A stretch of DNA of 21,601 bases from Bifidobacterium breve (lineage in GTDB: Bacteria > Actinomycetota > Acidimicrobiia > IMCC26256 > PALSA-555): assembly GCA_945889545.1 (NCBI GenBank), contig CAMDCC010000013.1:1-21601 (forward strand). The letters run 5' to 3'. The position numbers were made by a program, and so were the translations under genes. The stretch's first letter is position 1. Every line of letters starts with the position of its first letter. The notes under the pieces are model-generated. The model was not told the DNA's origin. It searched no databases and saw only the letters and a list, made by a program, of their open reading frames with translations. Below are positions 6,767-14,484 of the stretch, piece after piece.

Positions 6767-8299
6767 GAGACTATCGGCGGGCCCTTCGGAGCGTGAATCC
6801 GGCGGTGCCGCAGCAAGCTCGGCTGCGTAGCGGTCGATGAGGATGCCGACGGCCCAATGGAACCGGTAGGCCAACGGAAGGGCTCGGTGCCGTCGCCAAC
6901 GATGTAACGACCGCCGAAGCCTGAGCCATCGTTTGACCTTGTACAACACGGCGTCCGAGTACCTAGCGAGAGGCACGAGCACCGCAACTTCGATGCGGAA
7001 TGCGAGTCGGCGTACCGGTGTCTGGCTCGCCCTGGCCGCGCGCCAGAAGTGCTCGAAGTCTGCTTGCGCGCCAGGACCGAGCAACGCGTCCGTGACCACC
7101 GCAGCGGACGCACGCTTTTGGGTTGCGAACGAACCGCGCGGTACCCCCGCCGCTTCGATGATGCGTCGCGGGATGGGGCGTTGGTACGGCCCTCCCGTGA
7201 TCCACGGCTTCATCTCGTCGGACTCAGTGATGCGGCGGATCTCCTCATAGTGCACCGCACCGATCGTCGGGACGAAGAAGAAGATGACCCCGGCGCGCAA
7301 CGCGTACTCGTGCAGGCTCTCCTCCACGAAGGTTCCGGCCCCCGGTTGCGAGAGCCCTTCGCCCCAGTCACCGTGCTCGACGCCCCATATCTCGTCGCCG
7401 AGCCCGCCGTTCACCACGAGCGAGTCGTTCCAGCCGTCGTCGAGCACTGCTAACGCAGCGACCGTCGCGCCGCTCGCCGACGCCGCGACCTCGATCTCGG
7501 GTTCCGATGACACGTCCCGCCACGCCGCAGTGTCGTACTCGACGACCTTGATCCCGAGCACCTTGCCGATCGGCGTGCCGCTGTCGGCGTGTCCGGGCAT
7601 CGTGAAGGTGATGGCATCGTGGATGCCGGCTTCGGCGCCGAGCACTGCGCTTGCTCCAGAGTCGTAGCCGGCCGACAGCGTTGCGAGCGTTCGTAGCGGA
7701 TGGTGTCGCGCTCTGTCGGTGGCGTTGTCGACGACCCGCTTGACGGTGTTGGCGAGCATCCCGCGGTACTCAGTGAAGCCGTAGGGCTCCGGAGGTACCG
7801 GCTTGTGCGTGGTGGTCATCTCGAGCTCGCGACTGATGGTGATATCGGTACCGAGGTGCACGAGGACTTCGCGGCCTCGGCGCGTCGGTATCGGGCCCGG
7901 CGATGCCGCCGTGCCCGCGTGCCACCTCGCGACGCGGTCGGCCTGATACTTGCGGTAGCGGATTGCCGGGCCGTCGTCGGTGAACGCGAGCAGCAACGGC
8001 AACGAATTGGACACGTGCACCGCGCCGTCGACCCGCACGCTGTGGAGGTCTGTGCACGGATGGGTCGCGTTGCAGAACGCCACTTCGTGGTCGGTCGCTC
8101 GTCCGGCTGAGCCCATCACTGTCGTGGCATTGAAGACTCCGAGATCGGGAAACGGCGCGTCCCATGCGCCGGCGATGAACGTGTCGCCAACGATCTCAAC
8201 CATCTCGCCGTGGACCAGTGCTACCTCGGGTGAGTTGCGCGTGACCGTTGCGCACCATGCGAGGCGCGGCAATCCGGGGACCACACGAGTTGACAGCAT
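6764..8299 (-). CDS. Asparagine-synthetase-like PP-loop protein, paralog B
   Basis: A 511-residue protein. Residues 207-214 (TLSAGYDS) form a variant of the ATP-pyrophosphatase loop SGGxDS. GGLGDEIWG (298-306) matches the GEGxDE(L/I)FxG element of asparagine synthetase C-terminal domains. The first ~200 residues resemble a glutamine-amidotransferase-like domain without a catalytic N-terminal Cys; FCNATHP (75-81) and VHVSNSLPLLLA (95-106) are shared with paralog A. A later block RPIPRRIIEAAGVPRGSFATQK (374-395) is also shared. The chemistry is probably acyl-adenylate formation followed by amide or related bond formation. The substrate is unknown and the family function is not one I recognise. 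The ATG overlaps the stop of paralog A by 1 base (TGATG). The C-terminus is Arg-rich and then acidic. It could also be an inactive partner of paralog A. Confidence 0.7.
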   Translation of the reverse strand: MLSTRVVPGLPRLAWCATVTRNSPEVALVHGEMVEIVGDTFIAGAWDAPFPDLGVFNATTVMGSAGRATDHEVAFCNATHPCTDLHSVRVDGAVHVSNSLPLLLAFTDDGPAIRYRKYQADRVARWHAGTAASPGPIPTRRGREVLVHLGTDITISRELEMTTTHKPVPPEPYGFTEYRGMLANTVKRVVDNATDRARHHPLRTLATLSAGYDSGASAVLGAEAGIHDAITFTMPGHADSGTPIGKVLGIKVVEYDTAAWRDVSSEPEIEVAASASGATVAALAVLDDGWNDSLVVNGGLGDEIWGVEHGDWGEGLSQPGAGTFVEESLHEYALRAGVIFFFVPTIGAVHYEEIRRITESDEMKPWITGGPYQRPIPRRIIEAAGVPRGSFATQKRASAAVVTDALLGPGAQADFEHFWRAARASQTPVRRLAFRIEVAVLVPLARYSDAVLYKVKRWLRLRRSLHRWRRHRALPLAYRFHWAVGILIDRYAAELAAAPPDSRSEGPADSL

Positions 8300-9825
8300 C
8301 AATGTGGCGCAATGTTGCGGGCGAGCGTCCGCTCGATCTCGGGGCGGTAGCGATCGATGAGCCGAAGGACGGACCAGTGGAACTGGTACGCCGATGGCAG
8401 GGACTGGTGGTACGACCACCACCTCATTCTCAGTCGGATGCGACGGGGGGCATGGAGCTTGCGGAGCAGCGACGTGGTGCGCCACACGAACGGAGTGATC
8501 ACCGATCCCTCGAGCCGGTACCAGATGCCGCGCATCGCGGGTTGGGCGCGTATCGCTGACTTCCAGAAGTGCTGGAAGTCAGCGCGGGTGTCGAGACCGA
8601 ACGACTCGTCCATCGAGGTTGCCGCGCTTGCGTACTTGTGGGTGGCGAACGACCCTCTCGGGATGCCCGCTTCCTCGATGATGCGTCGCGGGATCGGCCG
8701 GTCGTAGTCCGAGCCCGTGGTCCACGGCGCCATCTCCGCAGACTTGGTGATCCGCCAGATATCGACGCAATGGACGGCGCCGATGAGGGGAACGTGCACG
8801 AACACGATGCCGGCTCGGAGCCCGAACTCGTGGACGCACGAAGGCGTGAACATCAGGCTGCCCGGCTGTGAGAGGTGCTCTTCGAGCTCCCCGTGCTCGC
8901 GATCCCAGAGATCGTCGCCCAGCGATCCGACCAGGACCATCGAATCGCGCCATTGTTCGTCGAGCGCGACGAGCGGGAACTGCACGGGCCCACTCGACGA
9001 CGCGGCGAATTCGATCTCGAATTCGCCGGCCTGCTGCTTCCATGCGTCGCCCGCGAGCGCCTTCACGCCAAGTCCGAGCTGTTCGCCGATGCCCTGGCCG
9101 CTGTCGGCTTGGCTCCCTTGCGATGCAAGCGTGAGCGCGTCACGAATCCCGGCCTCTGCCGCGAGCACCGAAGCCATGGCGGAGTCGTACCCGTTCGAGA
9201 TCGTTGTGAGTGTCCGTAGCGGCTGGAAACGCAGGGGATCCGTGCCATTGCTGACGAGTCTGTGCAGGGTCTCGGCGAGCATCGCTCGGTAGTGAGCGAA
9301 ATCCTGCGGCGCTCGTGGTGCGGGCTTCTGGATGACGGTGATGGAGAGCTCGTCGCCGACGACGAGGTCGGTGGCCAAGTGAGCGAGCACTTCGCGACCG
9401 TTGTGAGTTGGCAACGATGCCGGTGGCGCAACCGAGCCGCGCCACAGCTGCTTCGCGCGGTCGGCTCGGTATCTGCGGTATCGGAGATCAGGACCGTCGT
9501 CGGTTCGCGCCAGCAACAACGGCAGCGAGTTCGATACATGTACAGCATCATCAGCCCTGACGCTGTAGATCTGATCGAACGGGTGAGTTGCATTGCAGAA
9601 CGTGACGGCGTTGTCGGTCACGCGCCCGCCGGAGCCCATCAAGGTGGTGGCTTCCGTCACGGCGAAGTCGGCGAACGGCCCGTCCCACACTCCGGCGACG
9701 AAAGCGTCGTCACCCGTCTCGACCATGTCGCCGTGGAGCACGGTCACATCCGGTTCGCCACGTTGGATGGTGGCAACCCACCCGAGGCTCGGGAGCCCGG
9801 GTACCCGGATGGCCGCGAGTCTCAA
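8299..9825 (-). CDS. Asparagine-synthetase-like PP-loop protein, paralog A
   Basis: A 508-residue paralog of the next gene, clearly alignable from residue 9 (PGLPSLGW) to the C-terminus (AYQFHWSVLRLIDRY). The PP-loop reads TTISNGYDS (207-215) and the second ATP-site element reads GSLGDDLWD (300-308). FCNATHP, VHVSNSLPLLLA and RPIPRRIIEEAGIPRGSFATHK are conserved between the copies. No Cys lies at the start, so glutaminase activity like that of AsnB is unlikely. The frame is open far upstream, but that part is antisense-free overlap with the crotonase gene. The TTG at 9825 forms a TTGA overlap with the crotonase stop and places the N-terminus level with that of paralog B. This implies translational coupling to an enoyl-CoA hydratase-like enzyme. 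The function is unassigned; an adenylating or amide-forming step on a CoA-pathway intermediate is a guess. Confidence 0.7.
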   Translation of the reverse strand: MRLAAIRVPGLPSLGWVATIQRGEPDVTVLHGDMVETGDDAFVAGVWDGPFADFAVTEATTLMGSGGRVTDNAVTFCNATHPFDQIYSVRADDAVHVSNSLPLLLARTDDGPDLRYRRYRADRAKQLWRGSVAPPASLPTHNGREVLAHLATDLVVGDELSITVIQKPAPRAPQDFAHYRAMLAETLHRLVSNGTDPLRFQPLRTLTTISNGYDSAMASVLAAEAGIRDALTLASQGSQADSGQGIGEQLGLGVKALAGDAWKQQAGEFEIEFAASSSGPVQFPLVALDEQWRDSMVLVGSLGDDLWDREHGELEEHLSQPGSLMFTPSCVHEFGLRAGIVFVHVPLIGAVHCVDIWRITKSAEMAPWTTGSDYDRPIPRRIIEEAGIPRGSFATHKYASAATSMDESFGLDTRADFQHFWKSAIRAQPAMRGIWYRLEGSVITPFVWRTTSLLRKLHAPRRIRLRMRWWSYHQSLPSAYQFHWSVLRLIDRYRPEIERTLARNIAPH

Positions 9826-10619
9826 CCGCCTGTGAAGTCGGGGTCGCGGCGCTCTTTGTACGCCGCCATGCCTTCGGCCAGATCGGACGATGTGGCCGCG
9901 AGTGCTTGGAACGAACCCTCGAGGTCGAGGGAGTGAGCGAGGTCGGTCTCGTAGCTCGCGTTCAGCAAGCGCTTCGAGAGCCCGATCGAACGCGTGGGTC
10001 CACTGGCGAGCCGGACCGCGAGCGCCTCGGCTTCGGCGGCGAGCTCGTCGACGCCGACGCACCGGTACGCGAGCCCGATGTCGACGGCCTCCGCACCCTT
10101 GGCGCCCTCGCCGAGCATCACCATCGCCTTCGCACGCGGCAGTCCGACCAGCCGGGGGAGCAGGTACGCGCCGCCTGCGTCGACCACGAGCCCGATCTTG
10201 GGGAACGACCACAGGAACCGTGTGGATTCGTGCACCAGCACGAAGTCGCACGCCAGTGCGAGGTGCGCGCCGGGGCCCACCGCCGCGCCGTTCACCGCAG
10301 CAACGGTTGGCTTATCGAGCTCCCAGAGCTCGCGGATGAACGACTGCACGCCGACGCGCAACGCTTCGGCGGTACTGCGGTTGCTGAATCCGGGCTCCGA
10401 TGCCTTCGCCAACGTCGAGGCGCTGAGGTCCATGCCTGAGCAGAACGCGTCGCCGGTGCCGGTGACGAGCAATGCCCGCACGTTGTCGTCGGCACGTGCC
10501 GAGCGCACCGCATCGACGATGGCGTCTCGCATCTCCACCGTGAGCGCGTTCTTGGCCTCGGGTCGGTCGAGTGTGATGCGCCCGACGTGATCCGCGCCGA
10601 CGTCGTACCGAACAGTCAT
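9822..10619 (-). CDS. Enoyl-CoA hydratase/isomerase family protein (PaaG-like crotonase)
   Basis: A 265-residue crotonase-fold protein. The oxyanion-hole segments are AFCSGMDL (58-65) and NGAAVGPGAHLALACDF (110-126). The usual first catalytic Glu of hydratases (in a PE motif) is replaced by Lys in FPKIGL (139-144). D147 in VVDAGGAYLLPRLVG sits where PaaG-type isomerases have their catalytic Asp. A double-bond or ring isomerase role is thus as likely as hydration. GGGGTGGG about 4 bases before the ATG can serve as ribosome site. The gene is preceded by a 47-bp near-palindrome and its stop overlaps the start of the first PP-loop gene. Confidence 0.88.
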   Translation of the reverse strand: MTVRYDVGADHVGRITLDRPEAKNALTVEMRDAIVDAVRSARADDNVRALLVTGTGDAFCSGMDLSASTLAKASEPGFSNRSTAEALRVGVQSFIRELWELDKPTVAAVNGAAVGPGAHLALACDFVLVHESTRFLWSFPKIGLVVDAGGAYLLPRLVGLPRAKAMVMLGEGAKGAEAVDIGLAYRCVGVDELAAEAEALAVRLASGPTRSIGLSKRLLNASYETDLAHSLDLEGSFQALAATSSDLAEGMAAYKERRDPDFTGG

Positions 10620-10633
10620 GAGCCCACCCCGCG

Positions 10634-10680
10634 TTTTGGCGTCAATAGACCCGAATAATTCAGGTCAAGTGACGCCAAAA
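10634..10680. repeat. 47-bp nested near-palindrome between thiolase and crotonase genes
   Basis: Outer arms TTTTGGCGTCA (10634-10644) and TGACGCCAAAA (10670-10680) match perfectly. Inside lies a second palindrome, GACCcGAATaATTCaGGTC (10648-10666), with one mismatched pair. It fills most of the 67-base gap between two - strand genes and ends 15 bases before the crotonase ATG. In both directions the T-run precedes and the A-run follows the stem, the reverse of an intrinsic terminator. A two-site operator, an attenuating mRNA hairpin or a dispersed palindromic repeat are possible. Weak -35/-10-like hexamers (TTGACC and TATTGA, - strand, 15-base spacing) fall inside it. Confidence 0.75.
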
Positions 10681-10686
10681 TCCGCC

Positions 10687-11865
10687 CTAGCTCTTGTTGT
10701 TGGTGAGGATGTTGACGACGGAAACGCCGGAACCGCGGCCACCGACGTTGTGCTGGAGCGCGTAGCCATTGCGCATCTCCACTTGACGGGCGTCGGCCTC
10801 GCCGCGGAGCTGCCACCAGCACTCGGTGAGCTGCGCGACACCCGTCGCGCCGATCGGGTGACCCTTGGCGAGCAAACCGCCCGATGTGTTGATCGGGATG
10901 CGGCCGGTGAGTGACGTCTCACCTTCGAGCGTTGCGACCCCACCCTTGCCCTTGTCGACGAAGCCGAGGTCTTCGATGTCGAGAATCTCGGTGATGGTGA
11001 AGCAGTCGTGCACTTCGGCCATGTCGACCTGGCTCGGCTCGATGCCGGCCATCGCGTACGCGCGCTCGGCGGCCATCTGGGTGGCCTTCAGCGACGTGAA
11101 GCTCGTCTTCTCGTGGAGGTACGGGTGGTCGGTGGCGACCCCGAACCCGGCCACGTACACCGGCTTGTCGGTGAACTGCTCGGCGCGCTCGGCGTTCACG
11201 AGCAGCACCGCGGCGGCGCCGTCGGTCTGCGGGCAGCAGTCGAGGAGATGCAACGGGTGGCATACGGGGGCCGATGCCAGCACGTCTTCGACGGTGATCT
11301 CGTTCTGGAAGTGCGCGTACGGGCACAGTGCGCCGTTGTGGTGATTCTTCACTGCAACCGATGCGAGCATCTCGCGAGTTGTGCCGAACTCGTACATGTG
11401 GCGAGTCGCGAAGGGTGCGAAGAGAACCGGTGCGGTCTCGCCCCGCGTGAAGATCGGGTGCCCCGACGCCGCCCGGGAGAGCAGCCCTTCTTCGGTGGAC
11501 TTGTCGCGCATCTTCTCGACGCCGATCACGAGCACCACGTCGTGCACGCCACTGGCCACGGCCATGGCGCCGATGCGGAAAGCATCGGACCCCGACGGGC
11601 AGGCGTTCTCGACTCTCGTGCACGGGATGCCGGAGAGGCCGATCGCCGACGGGATCGTGTTGCCGCCGATGCCCTCTTGGCCCCAGAGCGTGCCGCGCTG
11701 GGTGGCGACGATCGCCGCTTCCACCTGCGTCGGCTCGAAGCCAGCGTCGACGCTGTCGACCGCGGCGGAGAATGCGTCCGAAGCCATCTGCTCGTAGCTC
11801 TGCTCGAAGAGCTCGCCGAACTTGATGAGCCCGGCACCAACGACTGCCACCCGGTTCCAGCTCAC
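10687..11865 (-). CDS. Thiolase-fold lipid-transfer-type protein (Ltp/SCP2-thiolase-like)
   Basis: A 392-residue thiolase-superfamily protein. The nucleophile motif ENACPSGSDAF gives C89; H286 is in EVHDCFT and H336 in GGLLAKGHPIGATG. The usual C-terminal CxG cysteine is replaced by HNVGGRGSG (372-380). That layout is typical of SCP2-thiolase/Ltp proteins and thiolase-like aldolases that cleave C-C bonds together with a DUF35 partner. The GTG start overlaps the stop of the DUF35 fusion by 4 bp (GTGA), which strongly suggests a complex. Likely it carries out thiolytic or retro-aldol cleavage of a 3-oxo- or 3-hydroxyacyl-CoA; which of the two cannot be decided from sequence. Confidence 0.87.
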   Translation of the reverse strand: MSWNRVAVVGAGLIKFGELFEQSYEQMASDAFSAAVDSVDAGFEPTQVEAAIVATQRGTLWGQEGIGGNTIPSAIGLSGIPCTRVENACPSGSDAFRIGAMAVASGVHDVVLVIGVEKMRDKSTEEGLLSRAASGHPIFTRGETAPVLFAPFATRHMYEFGTTREMLASVAVKNHHNGALCPYAHFQNEITVEDVLASAPVCHPLHLLDCCPQTDGAAAVLLVNAERAEQFTDKPVYVAGFGVATDHPYLHEKTSFTSLKATQMAAERAYAMAGIEPSQVDMAEVHDCFTITEILDIEDLGFVDKGKGGVATLEGETSLTGRIPINTSGGLLAKGHPIGATGVAQLTECWWQLRGEADARQVEMRNGYALQHNVGGRGSGVSVVNILTNNKS

Positions 11866-13289
11866 GCGGTCACCTCAGCGTCGGCGGTGGCCGCGCCCTC
11901 GGCCGCACGTGCCTTGTAGCCGTAGACCGGTACGCCGCGCTCGTGGGCGTACTTGCGCAGCACGAGCTCTACTTCGGTGCCAACGGTGATGTCGGATCCG
12001 TCGCCCACAACCTGGAGCATGACGCGAGCGCCGTCTTCGAGGTCGATGACCGCGATCGGCAGGGGAGCGACGAACGGCGCCGGCATCGTGTGGTTGATCA
12101 CGTACGTGTGTACCGTGCCGCGTCGGGCGAGCGGTGTGAGCACGAACTTGGCGCTGCCGCACGATGTGCAGTGCGGGTGGATCGACGGCGGAGTGTTGAT
12201 CGTGCCGCAGTCGACGCAGCGGGCACCGAGCAGGCCGAGCATCTCGTCGGCGCCGCGCACGAACTGCGCGCTCTCGGGCGGTACGGCCATCTGCACGGTC
12301 TCACCCGATGCCACGAGCTGGTTTCGGGCGCGCAGCACGTCGGCGTACGACGCGGGTCGCCCGCCGGTGATGTCGTGGGCCACGGTCGCCGCGCCACGCA
12401 CCGGCCCCTTGGCGTTGATCTCGAGTCCGGTGGCGCGTCCGCCACCCCAACCGATGATCGCAACCAGGCCAGCGGCGTCGAGCGCGCCGATACCGCCCAG
12501 GAGCGCCGCGGCGGCGCCCGTGTCGCCGAGCTCGGCGTACACCGCGGCTGACGCCGGAGTGGAGGTGCCGAGCTGCTTGGCGACGATGCCGCCGAGACGC
12601 CCGTCGGGGTCGGGGAGCGACCATGCGCGCACGTCGAGCGCGGCGAGCTGTTCACCGAGCTCGCGCAGCGTGGGCACGAACACCTCTTCGCGAAAGAGTC
12701 GGGGGTCGTACAGGTCGCGTGTGCCGGACTCGCCATCACCGCGGTAGCGATCGAGGAAGGGATGGGTGCGGGTGACGCGCGCGCCGAGGGAGGCGTCGCC
12801 CCCGTGCGATACGAGCACAACCGCCGCCGCGCCGGCGCCCGCGCGCGCCTCGTACGGCGTACCGAGACCCGGCACGATGTTGTCGGACACCACCACGAGC
12901 GCGACGCGAGCCGAACCGGCACCAATCGCGTCGGCGGCGCCGAGGAGCGCCTCCATCCCGGAGTGGGTCGAGCCCGAGCACAGCGCGCCACTCGAGCTGT
13001 GCGACAGTCCGATCGCGCGTGCGAGCACGGCGTGGCTCGGCCCCTCGGCGAATGGGGGGCGCGAGGTGCCCCACCACAGGCCGTCGACGATGTCGGTCTC
13101 GAGGCCCGAGACGGCGAGCGCCCGATTCGCAGCCTCAGCAGCAAGAGTAAGGACGTCTTCGTCGGGGGCGCAGACCGCCGACTGGCCCTTGCCGCCCTTA
13201 CGCCCCCAGGCCTTGGCGGCCTCAGCCGCGTCGAGCCGCCAGGCCGGTGCAGCCGCGCCGACAGCAAGGAGTTGCACACCGGGGGTCAC
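11862..13289 (-). CDS. Fusion: thiolase/KAS III-like domain plus DUF35 (Zn-ribbon and OB-fold)
   Basis: A 475-residue protein. Residues 5-330 have a thiolase/HMG-CoA-synthase-like fold with GALCSGSTHSG (101-111, C104 as possible nucleophile). Residues about 340-462 are a DUF35 module. Its zinc ribbon uses C358, C361, C374 and C377, followed by the OB-fold segment RRGTVHTYVINHTMPAPFVAPLPIAVIDLEDGARVMLQV. DUF35 proteins such as ChsH2 and BbsA bind thiolase-fold partners and contribute to acyl-CoA binding. Here the module is fused to one thiolase-like domain and overlaps the gene for another. The GTG at 13289 is chosen because upstream sequence belongs to the neighbouring gene; the GTG at 13277 is also possible. 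An acyl transfer, condensation or C-C cleavage role is inferred. Confidence 0.82.
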   Translation of the reverse strand: MTPGVQLLAVGAAAPAWRLDAAEAAKAWGRKGGKGQSAVCAPDEDVLTLAAEAANRALAVSGLETDIVDGLWWGTSRPPFAEGPSHAVLARAIGLSHSSSGALCSGSTHSGMEALLGAADAIGAGSARVALVVVSDNIVPGLGTPYEARAGAGAAAVVLVSHGGDASLGARVTRTHPFLDRYRGDGESGTRDLYDPRLFREEVFVPTLRELGEQLAALDVRAWSLPDPDGRLGGIVAKQLGTSTPASAAVYAELGDTGAAAALLGGIGALDAAGLVAIIGWGGGRATGLEINAKGPVRGAATVAHDITGGRPASYADVLRARNQLVASGETVQMAVPPESAQFVRGADEMLGLLGARCVDCGTINTPPSIHPHCTSCGSAKFVLTPLARRGTVHTYVINHTMPAPFVAPLPIAVIDLEDGARVMLQVVGDGSDITVGTEVELVLRKYAHERGVPVYGYKARAAEGAATADAEVTA

Positions 13290-13296
13290 AGACCCC
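13282..13296 (-). promoter_or_regulatory. Small hairpin over the start of the thiolase-DUF35 gene
   Basis: On the - strand GGGGTC-TGT-GACCCC forms a 6-bp stem with the proposed GTG start at the loop/3'-arm edge. It could limit translation, or indicate that the true start is the downstream GTG at 13277. It may be coincidental. Confidence 0.3.
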
Positions 13297-13320
13297 GATG
13301 CTACCGGCGACTCGCTGGCC

Positions 13321-14484
13321 TCACTTCTTCGGGAGGTAGATGCCGATGCCATCGGGGAAGGCGAGGCCGTCGGCCATGAGCTCGGGAGCTTGGGGCTCGC
13401 CGTCGACGAAGCGCAGGCGCCACACCTTGCCGGTGCCGTCGCCGGGGCCGATGTTGCTGCCATCGATCACGAGGCCAATGTCGGCGTAATAGAGGGTTCC
13501 GTCGGGCGCGATGTTGAGTCCGAGTGGCGTGCCCGTCGAGTACGGCTCGGCGCCGAGCACCTCACCAACGGGTGGACTGAGCACGGTGCGGATGTAAGCG
13601 CCTTCGCCGTCGTACTCGTTGATGATCCCGGTGAACACACTCGAAACGAACCAACCGCCGTCGAGTGACGGGACGATGTTGCTCGGCGAGGCCAAGCCGT
13701 TGCCCGTGTCGATGAAGTTCTCACGCGTGATGCCCGTAGCCATGGGCGCGCCGGAGGCGTCGGTGCCGTCACACCCGCCTTCCGCGTCGGCCGATGTTGG
13801 GAACGGCCCCGTGTAGCGCACCACACCCGCCGTCGCTCCACGCGACGAGCCCACGTAGATGCGGTCTTCGTCATCGATCGCGATGCCGCCTGAGGTTCCG
13901 ATGGCGATGTCGAGCTTGCAGAACGGGACGTCGCCGTTCGTGCCGTTCCTCTCGTCGCCGGTCTCCTCGAAGCCGGCGGTGAGCGGTGGGAACCACATGA
14001 TGAGCTGCCCGTTCTCGGGACCGCTCGCCTGGTTGCCGATGTCGGTGGTGACGACGCGCCCGTCGGAGAGGATGCCGCAGCCGTAGTTCTCGGCGTTGTC
14101 TGCCGCGCCCTGGTACGTGGGTTGAAGCTTGCCGATCTGCTTCGCCTTCAGCTTCCCGACCTTTGTGCCCTTCATCTTGAAGATGCCCCAGCCCTGGAGC
14201 GGATCGGGCTGACCGGTGTCTTCGCCGGCGATGAACGTCTTGCCGTCGGGGAAGAAGCAGATCTGTGCGTTGATGTCGCGACCGTTCGGGTCGTCGTTGT
14301 GGTTCTGGATGACGAGCTGGTGCTTGAACGGCTTCGTGCCGCTGTAGGCATCGAGATCGTTGCCCTGACCGCTCAGCACGATCACACCGGTGCCGGCCTG
14401 CTTCTCCTTGGCGGTCGCGGGAGCGACGGCGAACACGCCGACGGTCATGGCCACGACTACGGCTGCTACCAGTGCTCGTCTCAT
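13321..14484 (-). CDS. Secreted beta-propeller protein (SMP-30/NHL-like)
   Basis: A 387-residue protein with a signal peptide (MRRALVAAVVVAMTVGVFAVAPATA, cleavage near 25). The mature part has propeller-like repeats: ICFFPDGKTFIAG, GCGILSDGRVVTTDIG, GGIAIDDEDRIYVGSS, SNIVPSLDGGWFVSSV, LGLNIAPDGTLYYADIG and GLAFPDGIGIY. These resemble SMP-30/gluconolactonase and NHL domains that bind metals or hydrolyse lactones, but no specific activity can be assigned. The ATG lies in an ATGA overlap with the PQQ-propeller gene stop, with GGGGAAG just upstream as ribosome site, so both secreted propellers are made together. The long frame upstream of this ATG is the neighbour's sequence. Confidence 0.78.
   Translation of the reverse strand: MRRALVAAVVVAMTVGVFAVAPATAKEKQAGTGVIVLSGQGNDLDAYSGTKPFKHQLVIQNHNDDPNGRDINAQICFFPDGKTFIAGEDTGQPDPLQGWGIFKMKGTKVGKLKAKQIGKLQPTYQGAADNAENYGCGILSDGRVVTTDIGNQASGPENGQLIMWFPPLTAGFEETGDERNGTNGDVPFCKLDIAIGTSGGIAIDDEDRIYVGSSRGATAGVVRYTGPFPTSADAEGGCDGTDASGAPMATGITRENFIDTGNGLASPSNIVPSLDGGWFVSSVFTGIINEYDGEGAYIRTVLSPPVGEVLGAEPYSTGTPLGLNIAPDGTLYYADIGLVIDGSNIGPGDGTGKVWRLRFVDGEPQAPELMADGLAFPDGIGIYLPKK

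Noticed and set aside
9826..10251. N-terminal extension of PP-loop paralog A by 142 codons
   Set aside because: The extension is an out-of-frame reading of the crotonase gene, Arg-rich and absent from paralog B; the TTG at 9825 aligns both N-termini.
10634..10680. Palindrome as a Rho-independent terminator
   Set aside because: The T-run lies before and the A-run after the stem on both strands, so no U-tract would follow the hairpin.
12098..13279. 393-codon open frame on the - strand within the thiolase-DUF35 gene
   Set aside because: It is a different frame of a gene with clear zinc-ribbon and thiolase motifs; composition is Ser/Arg-rich and without domains.
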